Source of the DNA: Xestospongia bergquistia
Taxonomy: Eukaryota > Porifera > Demospongiae > Haplosclerida > Petrosiidae
Assembly: GCA_963965975.1 (NCBI GenBank)
Contig: OZ014416.1
Span: 1,736,001 to 1,800,000, forward strand
Reading direction: 5' to 3'
Length of the DNA: 64,000 bases
Position 1 is the first letter of the stretch. The number at the start of each line of letters is the position of its first letter. The position numbers and the translations under genes are program-made. The notes beneath the pieces are model-generated. The model was not told the DNA's origin. It did no database searches and was given only the letters and a program-made list of their open reading frames with translations. Below are positions 39,330 to 51,717 of this stretch, piece after piece.

Positions 39330-39646
39330 TAATAAAATAATTATGATATCATATCATAAATATATTGACTATTATATTGAGGAACCACATTTTATTATAA
39401 TTCGAGCGAGTACATGCTATGTATGGGGGAAATACATAAACACATTTGCAGAATAATTCTCTCTCTCGGTACACACAATTCATAGGTGGCTATGATTCTA
39501 CTTTTAACTTTGCTCCGTGAATTCATCACATGGTTTGCTTAGGAACGAAGAAAAGAGACGCATTTCTTGTAACTGGCAGTGTGGCTGACTGCATGATAAC
39601 TTCCTAGTAGTGAGAACGTCGACTGCTTGTGCTTGGCTAAAACGAT

Positions 39647-40618
39647 ATGGCATCCCCATTTGAAAGTTACCCTAAGGAGATCGAAAGGCTTATGGCCGAA
39701 CTAGAGGAGGAGAAGGCAATATTAGAGAAAGCTCTACGAAGTCCAATAATTCAAAAAGCAGCCGAATTCAAAGAAGCCGTGATAAGACAAGCTCAATTCA
39801 CGGAGCACATAAACAGAGAAAGAGAAAAGAAACTAGAAAAAGAGAAAAGGGACCTAATTGATCAAAAACAACAACTAAGGCAAGCTATAGAACAACGAGT
39901 AACTGAACTAATATCAGTGCAGACTGTAGAGATGATTAATCTAAAAGTTGGAGAGAAAGTATTTGCTACTACTCCTACTACCATAAGCAGTATACCAGGT
40001 TCAGTTCTTGATATCGCACTGAAAGAAATGTGGAAACATAATCCGGAAAAAACTCAAATCATACTTGATCGAGATCCGACCCATTTTGATAAAATACTAA
40101 ACTATTTACGAGATGGGAAGAAATCGTTACTTTGGCTCAAAGACGAAAGAATAACATCAATTGATTTGATGTATGTAAAGCAAGAAGCAGAGTACTATAT
40201 ATTAAAAGGTCTTGCACAATTGATCACGTGGGAGATTGTCCATCGTAAACCTGTTGTTCAAGATTGGGCCATTACCTGCAGTCTAAACATCGTAAAAAAT
40301 CCAGGTGCGGAAAGAGGTCGTGATGTTATTGCTGGCTATCGTACATCAAAGGAAATGACAATATCTGAAGAAAATTTTAGTTGTTGTAAGATTTCACACG
40401 TCCAATTTTCTCATTCACTGGTTTTCAAATCGTGCAATTTTAGTGGGGCTGTCTTTCAAAAATGTTTGTTTCAAGTAGTAATTGATTTTGATGGGAGCAA
40501 TATGGAGGGGGTTAAATTTAAAAATTGTAGTGGAGTTATGCCACCTAAACAGCTGTTACATACTAACATTGATGAGGACTATGAAAATGCATTCATGTGG
40601 ATACCAGCTGCCTGGTAG
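39647..40618 (+). CDS. Coiled-coil, BTB (T1/KCTD-type) and pentapeptide-like protein, intronless
   Basis: 323 residues in one exon. Residues 5-95 are a charged coiled coil (MAELEEEKAILEKAL onward). About 96-196 form a BTB domain of the potassium-channel tetramerisation (KCTD) type: INLKVGEKVFATTPTTI, IILDRDPTHFDKILNYLRDG, and QEAEYYILKGLAQLI. A middle region contains WAITCSLNIVKNPGAERGRD. About 245-295 have a five-residue periodicity (VFKSCNFSGAVFQKCLF, then MEGVKFKNCSG), like a short pentapeptide-repeat coil. KCTD9 of animals joins BTB to pentapeptides, but this N-terminus differs. Such proteins often act as Cullin-3 adaptors; that role is inferred. ATTAAA near 40734 may be the poly(A) signal. 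The lack of introns contrasts with all neighbours and could mean retroposition. Confidence 0.85.
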   Translation: MASPFESYPKEIERLMAELEEEKAILEKALRSPIIQKAAEFKEAVIRQAQFTEHINREREKKLEKEKRDLIDQKQQLRQAIEQRVTELISVQTVEMINLKVGEKVFATTPTTISSIPGSVLDIALKEMWKHNPEKTQIILDRDPTHFDKILNYLRDGKKSLLWLKDERITSIDLMYVKQEAEYYILKGLAQLITWEIVHRKPVVQDWAITCSLNIVKNPGAERGRDVIAGYRTSKEMTISEENFSCCKISHVQFSHSLVFKSCNFSGAVFQKCLFQVVIDFDGSNMEGVKFKNCSGVMPPKQLLHTNIDEDYENAFMWIPAAW

Positions 40619-41234
40619 AGAGTTATGTTAAATCTAGAGTACTGGTAACAGATGCTGTACTTTAATGCAAATAATATTACATTTAGGTTCCTATGTTTAT
40701 GGTTTAGGGTCTGGGGTATAGTATTTAATTTCCCATTAAAGTACAGTGTATATATATATGGCCTTTTTAAGTATGTGTTTTTACAGCTGGATATAACGTG
40801 TGTTAATATAATTAAATTTTATATAATTATATTACTTTTTGTTTCACTTTTAGCCTAGTTTTTTTCTAAATTCTTTCTCAACATTTGCCACAAGTTAGGG
40901 TAAATAGAACTATTGTTATTAGCAATAACGCATTGTTATTAACTCATTTTTAACACTTCTGATTACAAAATTGATTATTGATAAAATAATTATATATAAT
41001 TATATCAGATATAAGGCACAGTCACAAAAGTAATTATTGCAATTAAGACCTACGTAAATGATTATATAATACAAGTAATTAAAATAAAGTTAGGAAGCTA
41101 CAAAGGTATGATTACAATAAAAACATATTTACATTATGCAAAAACTTTTGACAATTTTGTAAACAAACAACAGACGATAATAACAAGGAAATGTTGATTG
41201 GGTTTGTACATTATAAACTAAAGTGAAGAGAGTT
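40619..41234. other. Intergenic, between convergent genes
   Basis: AT-rich 3' ends of the BTB gene (plus) and the Ig receptor (minus). Nothing else seen. Confidence 0.7.
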
Positions 41235-44200
41235 TTAAAGAGGAGTAGCAGAAGATCCCCCACTAGGTAACACAATATTTATCGGAGATGGGGTACGGTG
41301 CTTATTACCACCATTATGATGATGAGGACAATTTCTCAGAGGAGAGCTATAGAGATAGCTTTCACTATGAGCTGAATAATTACTTCCAACGCTACTAGAC
41401 AAGTCTGAACTACCTTTTCTTCGATATGTTGACCAATGATGATCACCTGGCGAAGAACGAATACTGGCATTGTCTGGGCCAAGTCTCTGATAATTATTGA
41501 TGGGTGGAGTCTGCTTCCTTTGTTGTTTGTGTTGAGGAGAGACAGAGACTGCAGTCAGGTAAGTCATGTGATTAGGAGATGATGACTTTGGAAGTAAAGG
41601 AGTTGGGCTGGATTCTCTGTCGGATAACGATAACTCATTGTCGGAGGACACAGGATACATTTTATGATTGGGATACAAAGGAGTTTTGCTTAATAGAGAA
41701 CTGTTTTCATCCGAAGATGAGTATACTCCTGATGAAGATGATTCATATTTTTGTAGGTGTGGTGGTACACTTTTAGGAAGAGCCTTTAGAGCTGAGGGTA
41801 TAATAGATTCTTCAGGATCCAGTTGAGGGTTGGAACCAGGACGTGAAGATGTGTTGCTGTCATCCGTTGAGCCACTGTCATCAGAATTAATGGTCTCTTG
41901 TTTTGTTGGCATAGCAGAAGATTGCAATGCAGCTTGGTTGAAGAACATAGTTGGGAGGAGTACACCAGGAGTAGGAGTCAAGTCAGGCTCAGACAAAGAT
42001 ACCTCCTTGCCGATAGCACTTAAGGGTAAACTTTGAAATGCATCATCTCTAATACTGTATTCATCATCAGTAACAGCTTTTCGTGACTGTCTTTTCCTGC
42101 GATGTGTTCTCTCATCATCTTCAGTTTCAGTACTAGAAAAGGTTAATTCCTCATCATGTAAATGTGATGTCGAGTGTGAACGCTGGCGTTCAAATTTAAC
42201 CCCTAGACTACGCATAGGAGAACGAACTGGTGTTGGACGCTTCTCTCGTCTTCTGAGATGTTTATGTCCATCAGTACCAGGGGTCTGTATATTTTTTATG
42301 GCTTCCTGAACTGCTTCCTGTCCATTACGTTGAACTATCTTTTCAAATTGTCTTTTGATGAGCTTACAAGTACCACATGTTTTGCGATTACCACAATTTT
42401 GATGTTGAAGAAACAACATTACTGTTAAGAGAACATTGTCAGAAACAGGAGACCCAGTATTATCACCTGGAGCTGATTTCTCTGGGATATGGAGATTTTG
42501 AGGTCTAGCTTTCGTAAATGTTTGGTGATCTGGTTCTTCAAGAGGAGTGTTAGGCACTGAGTTAAAGGGTTCTGTTCCAGCTGGACTTATGGGGACATTT
42601 TCCATAACTGGTGTAGGAGTTTGAACACTGATTGCAGGAATCTCGTTAGGAATGGATAGAGTGGATGGTACAGTGAGACTTGATTGATGATGGTGGTGAT
42701 AATGACTGGGTGGGTTGTGATCAGGGTAACCATATCTTGGTACATCTTGATTGAGATGAGTGTAGCTATTGCCAGAGTAGTGGGATGGGTCAGATGATCG
42801 AGAATGTGTAGATCGTGTGTGACAGCTGCAACTACATGGCTGGGAACCTTGATGTATGTGGACTGGAGTATGGTCGCCTATTAATGAGGTCTCACTTGTC
42901 GATCTACCATCTTGATTAGGTAAAGAAAGAAGGTGTTCACTAGCTCCTCCACCATTACGACCTTCCTCTATTTCTATACCTGGCGTTAATGAAAATGATT
43001 TCCGATTCATAGCATGACTCCGATATATTAGAATCAGAAACACTACTATTAGTATCAATACGATAACAATAATGACACTAACTATCACTGGTATACCGAT
43101 CATGACAAATGACAGACTAGTACCAGAAGTGGTCGGAGTAGCAGTGAACAAAGGAGTGGGTCTATGAGAACTCAACAATGATGAAGATGAAGATGAAGTT
43201 GAAGGAGAAGGTACAGCACTACTAGAAGAAGGACGTTGTACTTCTGTATAGAAAGGAGAAAAGGGTATGAAATATTAAGAATGAGGAATTAAAATGTTAG
43301 GAATGAATTAAGATAATACATTTCATAGGCATTCCTATATTACAACTGTATCAATGCACCAGGCCATATCCTCATAAAAAAGAAAGCAAAAATGACTTAT
43401 AGAGACTATTTTCATTGAAAGTGTTATTGTTTACTTACACTACAGTACTGTTCTAAACCCTTTCCTCTATTACAAGGCCACTGATATAGGATGCAATACC
43501 ATATATGGTCATTATTATGATACACAGTGGACATTCCCCTTGTTGACACTTGCTACTTAGAGTACTAGACAGGATATGAATACAACTAATGGTAGCTTCC
43601 TTCTATATTTACATAACCTTGGTAACACTATAATTACAATAGACATATGATATAAGCTATCAACAACGATTCTATCAGAACCTTCATACTATGTTATTAA
43701 GACTGTACTCTGAACTATGATCTGTTATAACATTGTATTAAGATCAAAGTAACACTGACCTTTTTCATCAGAGAACTCAGACTGTTCACTAGTTTCCCCA
43801 AAGAATGAGATCTTGTAAGCCACTGAAAGTGTTCCTGAGATATTACTATGAAGAGGAACGCTAATTTTATTGCCATCAATTTTTGTTGAAATAGTATAGC
43901 TTTCAGTGCTACTCCCACCTTCATATCGAATTATTATTGTAACGTTAGGTGTGATATTGTCATATGAATGAGGAAGAGAAATGTTAACATACCAATCATC
44001 ACTTCTATTTGAAAGAACAGGTTTTGGAAGTTTAGTTGCTATAGAAACAAGAGAGAGAAGAATCATTAAGATTAAGTACAAGTTTAGTTAATTATCTGAT
44101 TACATGTAAACATGATATGTGTGGATAACAATCACGACTATTATTAACACTAGCTAATGAATACTAAATTACCAACCAATACTATACATTACAGTATATT

Positions 44201-45781
44201 ATGTGGATAACAATCATGAATATTTTTAACACTAGCTAATGAATACTAAATTACCAACCAATACTATACATTACAGTATATTATGTGGATAACAATCATG
44301 AATATTATTAACACTAGCTAATGAATACTATATTAGACAAAGTACATTATAATATATTGTCCCTTATGACATCATTAGAAAAACTAAAGTCTTTCCCTCT
44401 AGCCCATGTATGAAAAATATATTGTTTAGCTGGTCTATTACAGTTAATTGAGTACAATATAATTAATTGCTATTACAGGGTTAATCTTTAAGGTTATTAA
44501 CTTGACTCCACCCACATTAACTAGTTACTTAATATGCATCATGATATGCTCTCTGAAAATTAGTTCTAACCAAAATGGCAGCTGTAATTATAAGACTTTC
44601 GTTAACAGCATTATTTAACCATTGCCAACTGATGAGATATTTGTCCTATAAGACTATAATATGGTCTCTGTTACCAATACTCCTACAACTACTCACATAA
44701 AAATTAAGGACCATATATTACCAATTATACAATATAATAAAATTAACAAAATAATAATATATATTAATACACTATATATATATATTGTAAATACATACAG
44801 GTACATGTACATGTATGGTTGTTTATTGTATATAGGAAAGGATGTCATAAATGGTACAGGTATCCGAACTATTTCCTAATAACAGCTTTGTGGTCACCGA
44901 TCAAGGCAAACAAATTCAATACTTCGTGTCACACGTGTATATTGTGCAAGCCATGTGACTTAATTATGTAAAATTGTAAAATTTGATATGATGTTAAGTT
45001 ATAATTACAGCAATTAAGAGATAAAATGGAAAGAGCTCATTACATGTACATGAATACAAACATATGTAAATGAATACATGTACAATACATGTATTTATTA
45101 TTTATGTATTCATATATTCATATGTAAATGAATACATGTACATGAGTACATGTATATTACATGTACATATACATGCTATATAATCAATTGTAAATGGAAC
45201 AGCTGTTCTAAATTAACTGGACAATATTTGTTTGTACATGTATATTTACTATTGGGATGATATTCTAAGAGAAAAATGTACTAAGATTCTATAAAAGTCA
45301 AAGGAATTGTTAAATAAACTTATTCATACTCTAATCTATAGGAATGTTTTGATTGAACGGTTACTCAACCATTAGGGAAGATCCTTTTTATATAAATATG
45401 TATCTATGAGGTCATCATTCATTCCACAACATCCCACATACCAAAATTAAAGTAACAACAGCAGGTAATTGTTAAATTTGTTTAGCATTTTCAAATATCA
45501 TGTAATGTGATCTACTAAATCACTCACTCATTCCTAAATACATGTTGAGAATCTAGGAATCTGATTATGAAAAACTGAGATTTAAAGTTTGAGCATAAGG
45601 AATTAGGAATGGGGATTATCAAATATAATAGTAAGGGAGGTATCTTGTATAAAAGATGAGTGTGAAGCAAATAACACAATTTTAATAGAATTACTTCAAA
45701 GACAATCAAGCCACTTTGTTTGTTCATGTTACCAGGAGTGACATCAGGCAAAGAAAAGACTTTGAATAAGTTCTATAAACT

Positions 45782-45828
<47 letters not shown>

Positions 45829-46925
45829 GTCTCTGTCTATGCACATATATTTAAATTTCATGATTCACAAACAACATTTACATTACATAAGTATAGACAT
45901 TCCTGGCCAGCCCTTTCCTTCAAAAACCTTATCATTACCGGGGAAACACCCCTATAAACTATTGTGCTGACAATATCATAATATCACAAAGACCCCACCT
46001 ATTTCCCATTATGTTATGGAGTAAAGTAATGATGTAATTAATCAAGGCAAACCAATCTGTCCATGAGAGAGAGAGAGAGAGAGAGAGAGTGAGTGAGAGA
46101 GAGATGCCTTTACTAGTTAATAACTCAATTACTTCCACAAAAGTATGTGCAACCACCTACATTAAATTTCCCTGTTGTGGTTAACCTTTGATGAGGACGA
46201 GTATACTTTCACTATTAACAAGGGCCTGTCCCATTCTTATCAAAATTATGTAAACCAAGGATAGTTGTGTTGTTCCCATGAGCCATTTCAAATGATAGAG
46301 ATCTTCAACACATTAAACAAAACAGTTACTTTCCCAGAAGCATCCAATAAAGATGGTTACATGTAAATTTGCTATTATCCAACTATTCTTTGAACACATG
46401 ATCTAAATGTATCTAACTAGCTTCCAATTATTACTTCACAAAATGACACAACACATACTTACCAGGATAACATGTCAATTTTGTCCAAGTTAGGAGACTA
46501 GATCATTATATGTTACACATTCTTAACAGGACTATAGAACATTATGTCAAATTATGCATGTTTATTTTAAATGCCAGCTGGTCAATATACTATGTTAACA
46601 AATACTGAAAAAATTCAGTGAATCTTTGTCTTTATATTGTAAAAGATAACATATCAATGTGTAAATAAAAACTAATGTAACCAGCTGCTTTAAGCAAGCA
46701 TAATAAAATAAGTAGTTTTAACTTCCACTACAACATTGACACCAATTGCAAATTATACAGCAAACTGACACTTGTTATTGTATGGTTTAGAGGTTAATTC
46801 ATCTTAATTTGGTTTAGAATTCAAATTAGCAGCTGATGTTTTTTTGAGATAAGCATACCTCAGGAGTACCTGTAGTGAATATCATGTTACACTGCTAAGT
46901 TTAAATGATATCTAACTTCATTACA

Positions 46926-46958
<33 letters not shown>

Positions 46959-49900
46959 TCAAGATAAACACATCTGTTCTAAATTACGTCAACAGAAAAT
47001 CACCACTTTAAAAAGAACTTCTGATGTGTAATCACTTATACAAACAACACGACTTATTTGTGTTGCTTTTTTTGCTGTTCCTGTTTGGATGGACAGTCTT
47101 TGAACAACAAATAATATAAAATAAAATTTCTGATAAACAAACTGGTTTAGCTGGTTTGTTAAACATGTCCTACCAGAATCATATAAATGAAAATCCTTAC
47201 TAAGAACATTGTTATCTATTATCAGGACTAATTAATACTTCAAAGAATTAATCAAGTAATTCAGCCTCCTATACTATTAAGAACTACATTCATTGATATC
47301 TCTACAATAAAAGATCAGTTTCAATTACAGCTGACACTAGTAACTAGTAATTTGATACAATGAATAAGCAATTTCTTTTTTACTCCCTCTCTCTCTCTCC
47401 CTCTCCCACTAAAAAGTTTAGGTAACTAAAACTTTGCTAGATCATTATATAACTGTTGCCTACTCAATAAGAACTATTAGCTGACATATATCAAAGTAAT
47501 ATACTATAAGTCTAAATATGTAATATTTGTAACATGTGTGTGGTGTCCTCTTTGTGATATTCATGACAGGTGATTAATATGGTATTTAATACAATTGGTT
47601 GAGTTAAGTTAATTCACAGTCCCTTTCCTGAACTACATACGACTAAAGGAAATCCCTTACTATAATTATAAAAAGCAGCTGTCAAAAAGCAATTCAGCAA
47701 ATTCTAAATTTTGTTGTCATGAATTTCTTATATTAAACAGCTGCTTTTTAGAGCAGTATTGAAGTTCTACTTTGTCATTTTAGATCTGACTGTTAAAATC
47801 TGTCAAAATGAACCAGGGGATGGCAGGGGGTAAATAAGGGGAACAACCCAGGCAAACTATACATGAAACCCAATTACAGGTAACTAGGGTCTTTTTGTTG
47901 GTAGACAACTGAGCTTTCTTTGATCAAGATTTCCCCTTGAAATTAGGAGGGAAAACTTACAACAACTGAAGTGTCATCAGGTGCAAAATGCTTAGTGACA
48001 ATAATTAATTATTGAAGACATTGTTGTAATCTTTCGATCTATTTTAGGAATAAACAGATCAGCAATTACTTATTCCCAGAAAGCACTCGAAAAATAAGAG
48101 GCTTCTGTTGCCATCTTTAAATAAATATGAAAAATTAAGAAGACAAGTAAGTACTCTAGTTAGTGCTCGTTCGATGAGATCAATTAATAATACTACAGCT
48201 GTCACAAGTGTGAACTGCTCGTGATGTGTGAGATTGTACCTATAACTGTATGCCATTACCACTCATCACAATAGTAACAATGTCAAAATTAGGATTTTTA
48301 TTCCTCATTGAAAAAAAATTAACTCTTACTAGTCTCTCCGATACTCATCATTATGACAATTCTCCATTAAAAAACAACGAACTATCACATGTTTACATAG
48401 TAACAATAAAGTACATGCTAGCTTAATTGATCGTTAAATTCCGCCAAAAATCTTTATCATATTTTCATAACAATAGGTCAAATTAATTGTTTACTAAACA
48501 ATGTAATTTACTGAAATACCATACCAATTATAATACTAACAGTTATATAATGTAATATTGATATGTATAGGTCAGTCATTACGGCATTATTGTTAAGTTT
48601 ACTTTCAACACGTTATTGGAAGGGATATACCCCTTGCTTTCATTACAGGCGCTACTAAAATGTCAACTGTAGTAAGGAAGGGGATCTACCCATACAGTTC
48701 TCACCAAATTTTGTGTTTTGAACAATGGTTAAAATGACAAAAAGATGCTTAACCTTTGTGTCAAGGGATAATGTTGATGCTAATTAGATTATCCATAACT
48801 CTACTCTAAAAAGTTCAATGACCAGCTTGGCAAGTAAAGAGAAGACCAAACAGTGCTATATTTTCCCCTATCATAGTAGATTACTTCCTTTAGGTCAAGT
48901 GCAATATATATACTAACACATATATAATAATGGAGTATGTAAATATGTCTAAAGAAGTTCCTGGAGAGTATATGATGAAATACAACTGTCCTATGATCTT
49001 ACCTAGTCATCTAATTTGAGAAAGCAATTTGAAAGTGCAAGAAAAGGTTAAGTAAAAATATCCAACAATTTCAATTTAAATACTCTGAAATTTAGAAATT
49101 TTTATTATAATTGCTTGAGCAGTTAGTCTGAAAACTATGAAGCCAATAACTACTATATTTTTACTGGGAATTATACATACTAGAGTTTCAAAGAGTAGGT
49201 TAGTAACAACAATAGCTTGAGATTAGCCAGGAAATGAATACTATATATTAAATACAGATAGCATTTTCAATGACAAGTTATAATCAATGCACAAGTTACC
49301 AAGAACTAATTATAAACTTGACTACACATGGAACACATGAGGAGTATCTTTTGTTACTTGTAGTAATAAATATTACAAGTGCTTAGTTGTATACACAATT
49401 GATTATAATAATTATAGTAATAGACTTTAACTTACGTCTGACTAGCAGTTTCCATGTCTGTTTGTCTGTGCCAATACTACATGAGACATTTGTGAAGTTT
49501 CCCTCTTGTAGTCCTCCATTAACTACATAAGTACAGGAGACTGTGTACGGTGTTGAGAAGTCACAAGAAATATTTGCATTGACATGACCAAATTGTAAGT
49601 TTGGACAATTAAGTCTTGTATAATTTCCATTAGTATGACAATCCATATTACTTGTTGCTGTCATTGTTGTGTCAAACAATTGAAATGTCATCATTTCATT
49701 ACTTCTCACTGTTGCTTCACAAGTAAAGGAGTATGTATCATTGACTTGAATAGCTTTATTCTCAGGATAAGGAGTTAATATTTTATTCTCAACACCTATT
49801 TCTAATAGTGAAAGAATAAAGTAACAATACTAGTAGATAATGGTTATAGTATACATACTTTCTTCAGTGCTAACTGTGATAGAGTCACCATTATAATTAG

Positions 49901-50559
49901 ATGGAGTTAGTGAACCAATTGTAACTTTACATTGGTATGTGTCTGGTATCAGAGGTGTATAAAATGGAACAGATAGTTCATGAGTGTTTGAATTAATGGA
50001 GAAAGGAGGTTGTTGTTGTTGTTGTTCTCTTATTGTCTTAGTAGTTCCTCCAACTCTAACCTCCCATATCAGAGTATAGCCATCAGGATAGACTCCTGGT
50101 TGATAGGAGCAACTTAAAGTGAGTGGTTTACCCCATATGAAAGATTGGGTAGAACTAATATTATGTTTCACAGGAAAAGCTATAAGGAGAATAAATTATA
50201 AAGTAATTCTATATAGGAGAATGTCTGTCATGATACTTACGTATAAGTTCTACATAGTTAGTAGATATAGTTGCACCATTAGTTGTAGTTTTACAAGTAT
50301 ATCTTCCTTCATTAGTTTTATTTAGAGTGAAGTTTTTATATATTGATGGTTGTCCTAACGACTTCGAGCCACTTTCAGAGTCATTATAAAAGAAAGTTGC
50401 AGCACTTCCTGGTCCCGAACTAAAATCATCAGTGCATGTTAGACTCACAAAATTATCGTCTCCTCTGTGTTTGTGTATTCTAGAGGATATACCCGTAGCT
50501 CGAGCTACAAGGAGACAAAGGAGCACACCAACTATCGTTGTTACCCTGTAGACTGACAT
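41235..50559 (-). CDS. Ig-domain type I transmembrane receptor with long cytoplasmic tail
   Basis: Five exons on the minus strand: 50559-50241, 50179-49859, 49801-49436, 44038-43760, 43243-41235; 1097 residues. Signal peptide: MSVYRVTTIVGVLLCLLVAR (about 1-23). D1 is Ig-like (VSLTC to GRYTC). D2 is Ig-like (LTLSC, IWEV, DTYQC). D3 (214-335) is Cys-rich and Ig-like. D4 (336-428) resembles an FN3 or cytokine-receptor module (PKPVLSNRSDDWYVNISLP). A Ser-rich stalk leads to one membrane helix (about 474-502, IPVIVSVIIVIVLILIVVF). The tail of about 595 residues is Ser/Pro/His-rich, with CSCSCH, CGNRKTCGTCKLIKRQF and a DSGSTDDS cluster. I see no kinase, TIR, ITAM or other catalytic domain. All four introns are phase 1, the classic arrangement of shuffled extracellular modules. 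Many N-x-S/T sites are present. Function unknown; adhesion or recognition is plausible. Confidence 0.82.
44121..44333. repeat. 82-bp tandem repeat
   Basis: Units start at 44121, 44203 and 44285 (the last partial), each opening with GTGGATAACAATCA. Confidence 0.9.
47670..47751. repeat. Perfect 13-bp inverted repeat (hairpin)
   Basis: AAAAAGCAGCTGT and its exact complement ACAGCTGCTTTTT, about 55 bp apart, inside the long Ig-receptor intron. Confidence 0.75.
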
Positions 50560-51717
50560 TACTGTAGTTGTAGCTGAACAAGCCTCGCCAACAACACAAC
50601 CACACTAACTACTTCGACTGTTAATAGATCTAGGAGAGGCGATTAAAAACACAGAAGGGCTCTAGACGAAATATGTTAATTGCTAAGGAATGTAATAATA
50701 ACCAACGATGATGTCTTTTATAAGCATTGACGTGTTTATTCAGCAATTGGCACCATTCGGTAAATTTTTGGCGGAAGTGCCTACGATAATCGTATTAAAA
50801 ACCGTAGTTCCTATAGCGCCACGCCTCGTATTAGCTTTTGAGTGCCATTCAAATTGACTGGTTGCACCTTCTATTCATCTGGATGAAGTAACAACGCCAT
50901 TGATGAGGTGAATGCAAATAGTATTATAATGACTGATAGGGGATATGAAAATTTGATGCCTGCTGTGCCCAACCAACCAGGAAAACGCTTAATTCTAATT
51001 AAAGCCCATGTTCTCTTTAAGATAGAAACTAACAATTAAAGTATTTATTTGTCCAAGTGCGTAAGAGATACTATGTAAATAAACAGACTCATTTGGTTCA
51101 CATATTACATGTAATATATTGAGGTATGCTTATTATCATCATGTCCCCTATCACTAGTATGCTAGTTGGAGTTTATCCATAGTATATTAAGACATCCATT
51201 AAAGTGAAATATATTCATGTACTTAAGTAATGACGGTATTCCTTGAGAAAAGACGAGATGACCATCCTGAAATATACTAAACTGTACTGTTCTGCAAGAT
51301 AACCTAAAAAAGATACATGTACAGTATCAAACTGAGTACACTTTTCTCCGTAGTTTCATGTATAGAGTCCATGATTAATGACATATATGTAATTACCTGT
51401 AATAGACTAGAAGCAGACTAATGTTTTAACTAATTACTGTACTTGTTGATCTTTAGTGGTATAAATTACAGAGTAATAGCCTCTTATAATAACTAATGTT
51501 CTCAATTTTAAGACGTATCTATATACATGTATAGTACTTACAGCTGGCTCAGTAATAATCATGTTATTTAGCCACTCCCACTCATCTCTTACTGTATAAC
51601 TAAGCAATTTAGGATTAATAAAATAATAACCAGGTTTGGGGCAGGTCTGGACTACACCCACTTAAAAAGAAAGTAGAGAATTTTCATTCGTTTATTTATC
51701 TAAACAGGTAAACCAAG
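50560..51717. promoter_or_regulatory. Divergent intergenic region between the Ig receptor and ARFGEF
   Basis: 1.16 kb between two divergent ATGs. 50750-50900 is locally GC-richer and may be the Ig receptor promoter. No clear TATA or E2F site was found. An unexplained exon-like stretch lies at 51542-51660 on the minus strand. Confidence 0.4.
51542..51660 (-). other. Orphan exon-like segment
   Basis: Open on the minus strand between a TTTTTAAG acceptor and a GTAAGT donor. It reads VVQTCPKPGYYFINPKLLSY and goes on through TVRDEWEWLNNMIITEPA. A possible continuation after a TTTCAG acceptor near 51265 begins DGHLVFSQGIPSLLKYMN. There is no ATG, and anything upstream would overlap the ARFGEF start. 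I do not recognise it. It may be a gene relic or an antisense exon. Confidence 0.3.

Larger units (their letters stand above)
44039..49435 (-). other. 5.4-kb intron 3 of the Ig receptor
   Basis: Separates the Ig exons from the FN3-like and tail exons. It contains an 82 bp repeat (44121-44333), TACATGTA-rich inverted repeats (about 45030-45180), CT/GA runs at 45783-45823 and 46066-46103, a GT run at 46929-46958 and a hairpin at 47670-47751. No nested gene was found on either strand. Confidence 0.7.

Noticed and set aside
44039..49435. Nested gene in the long Ig-receptor intron
   Set aside because: The open frames there (for example 45524-45751 and 48059-48262, minus strand) lack family motifs and splice context.
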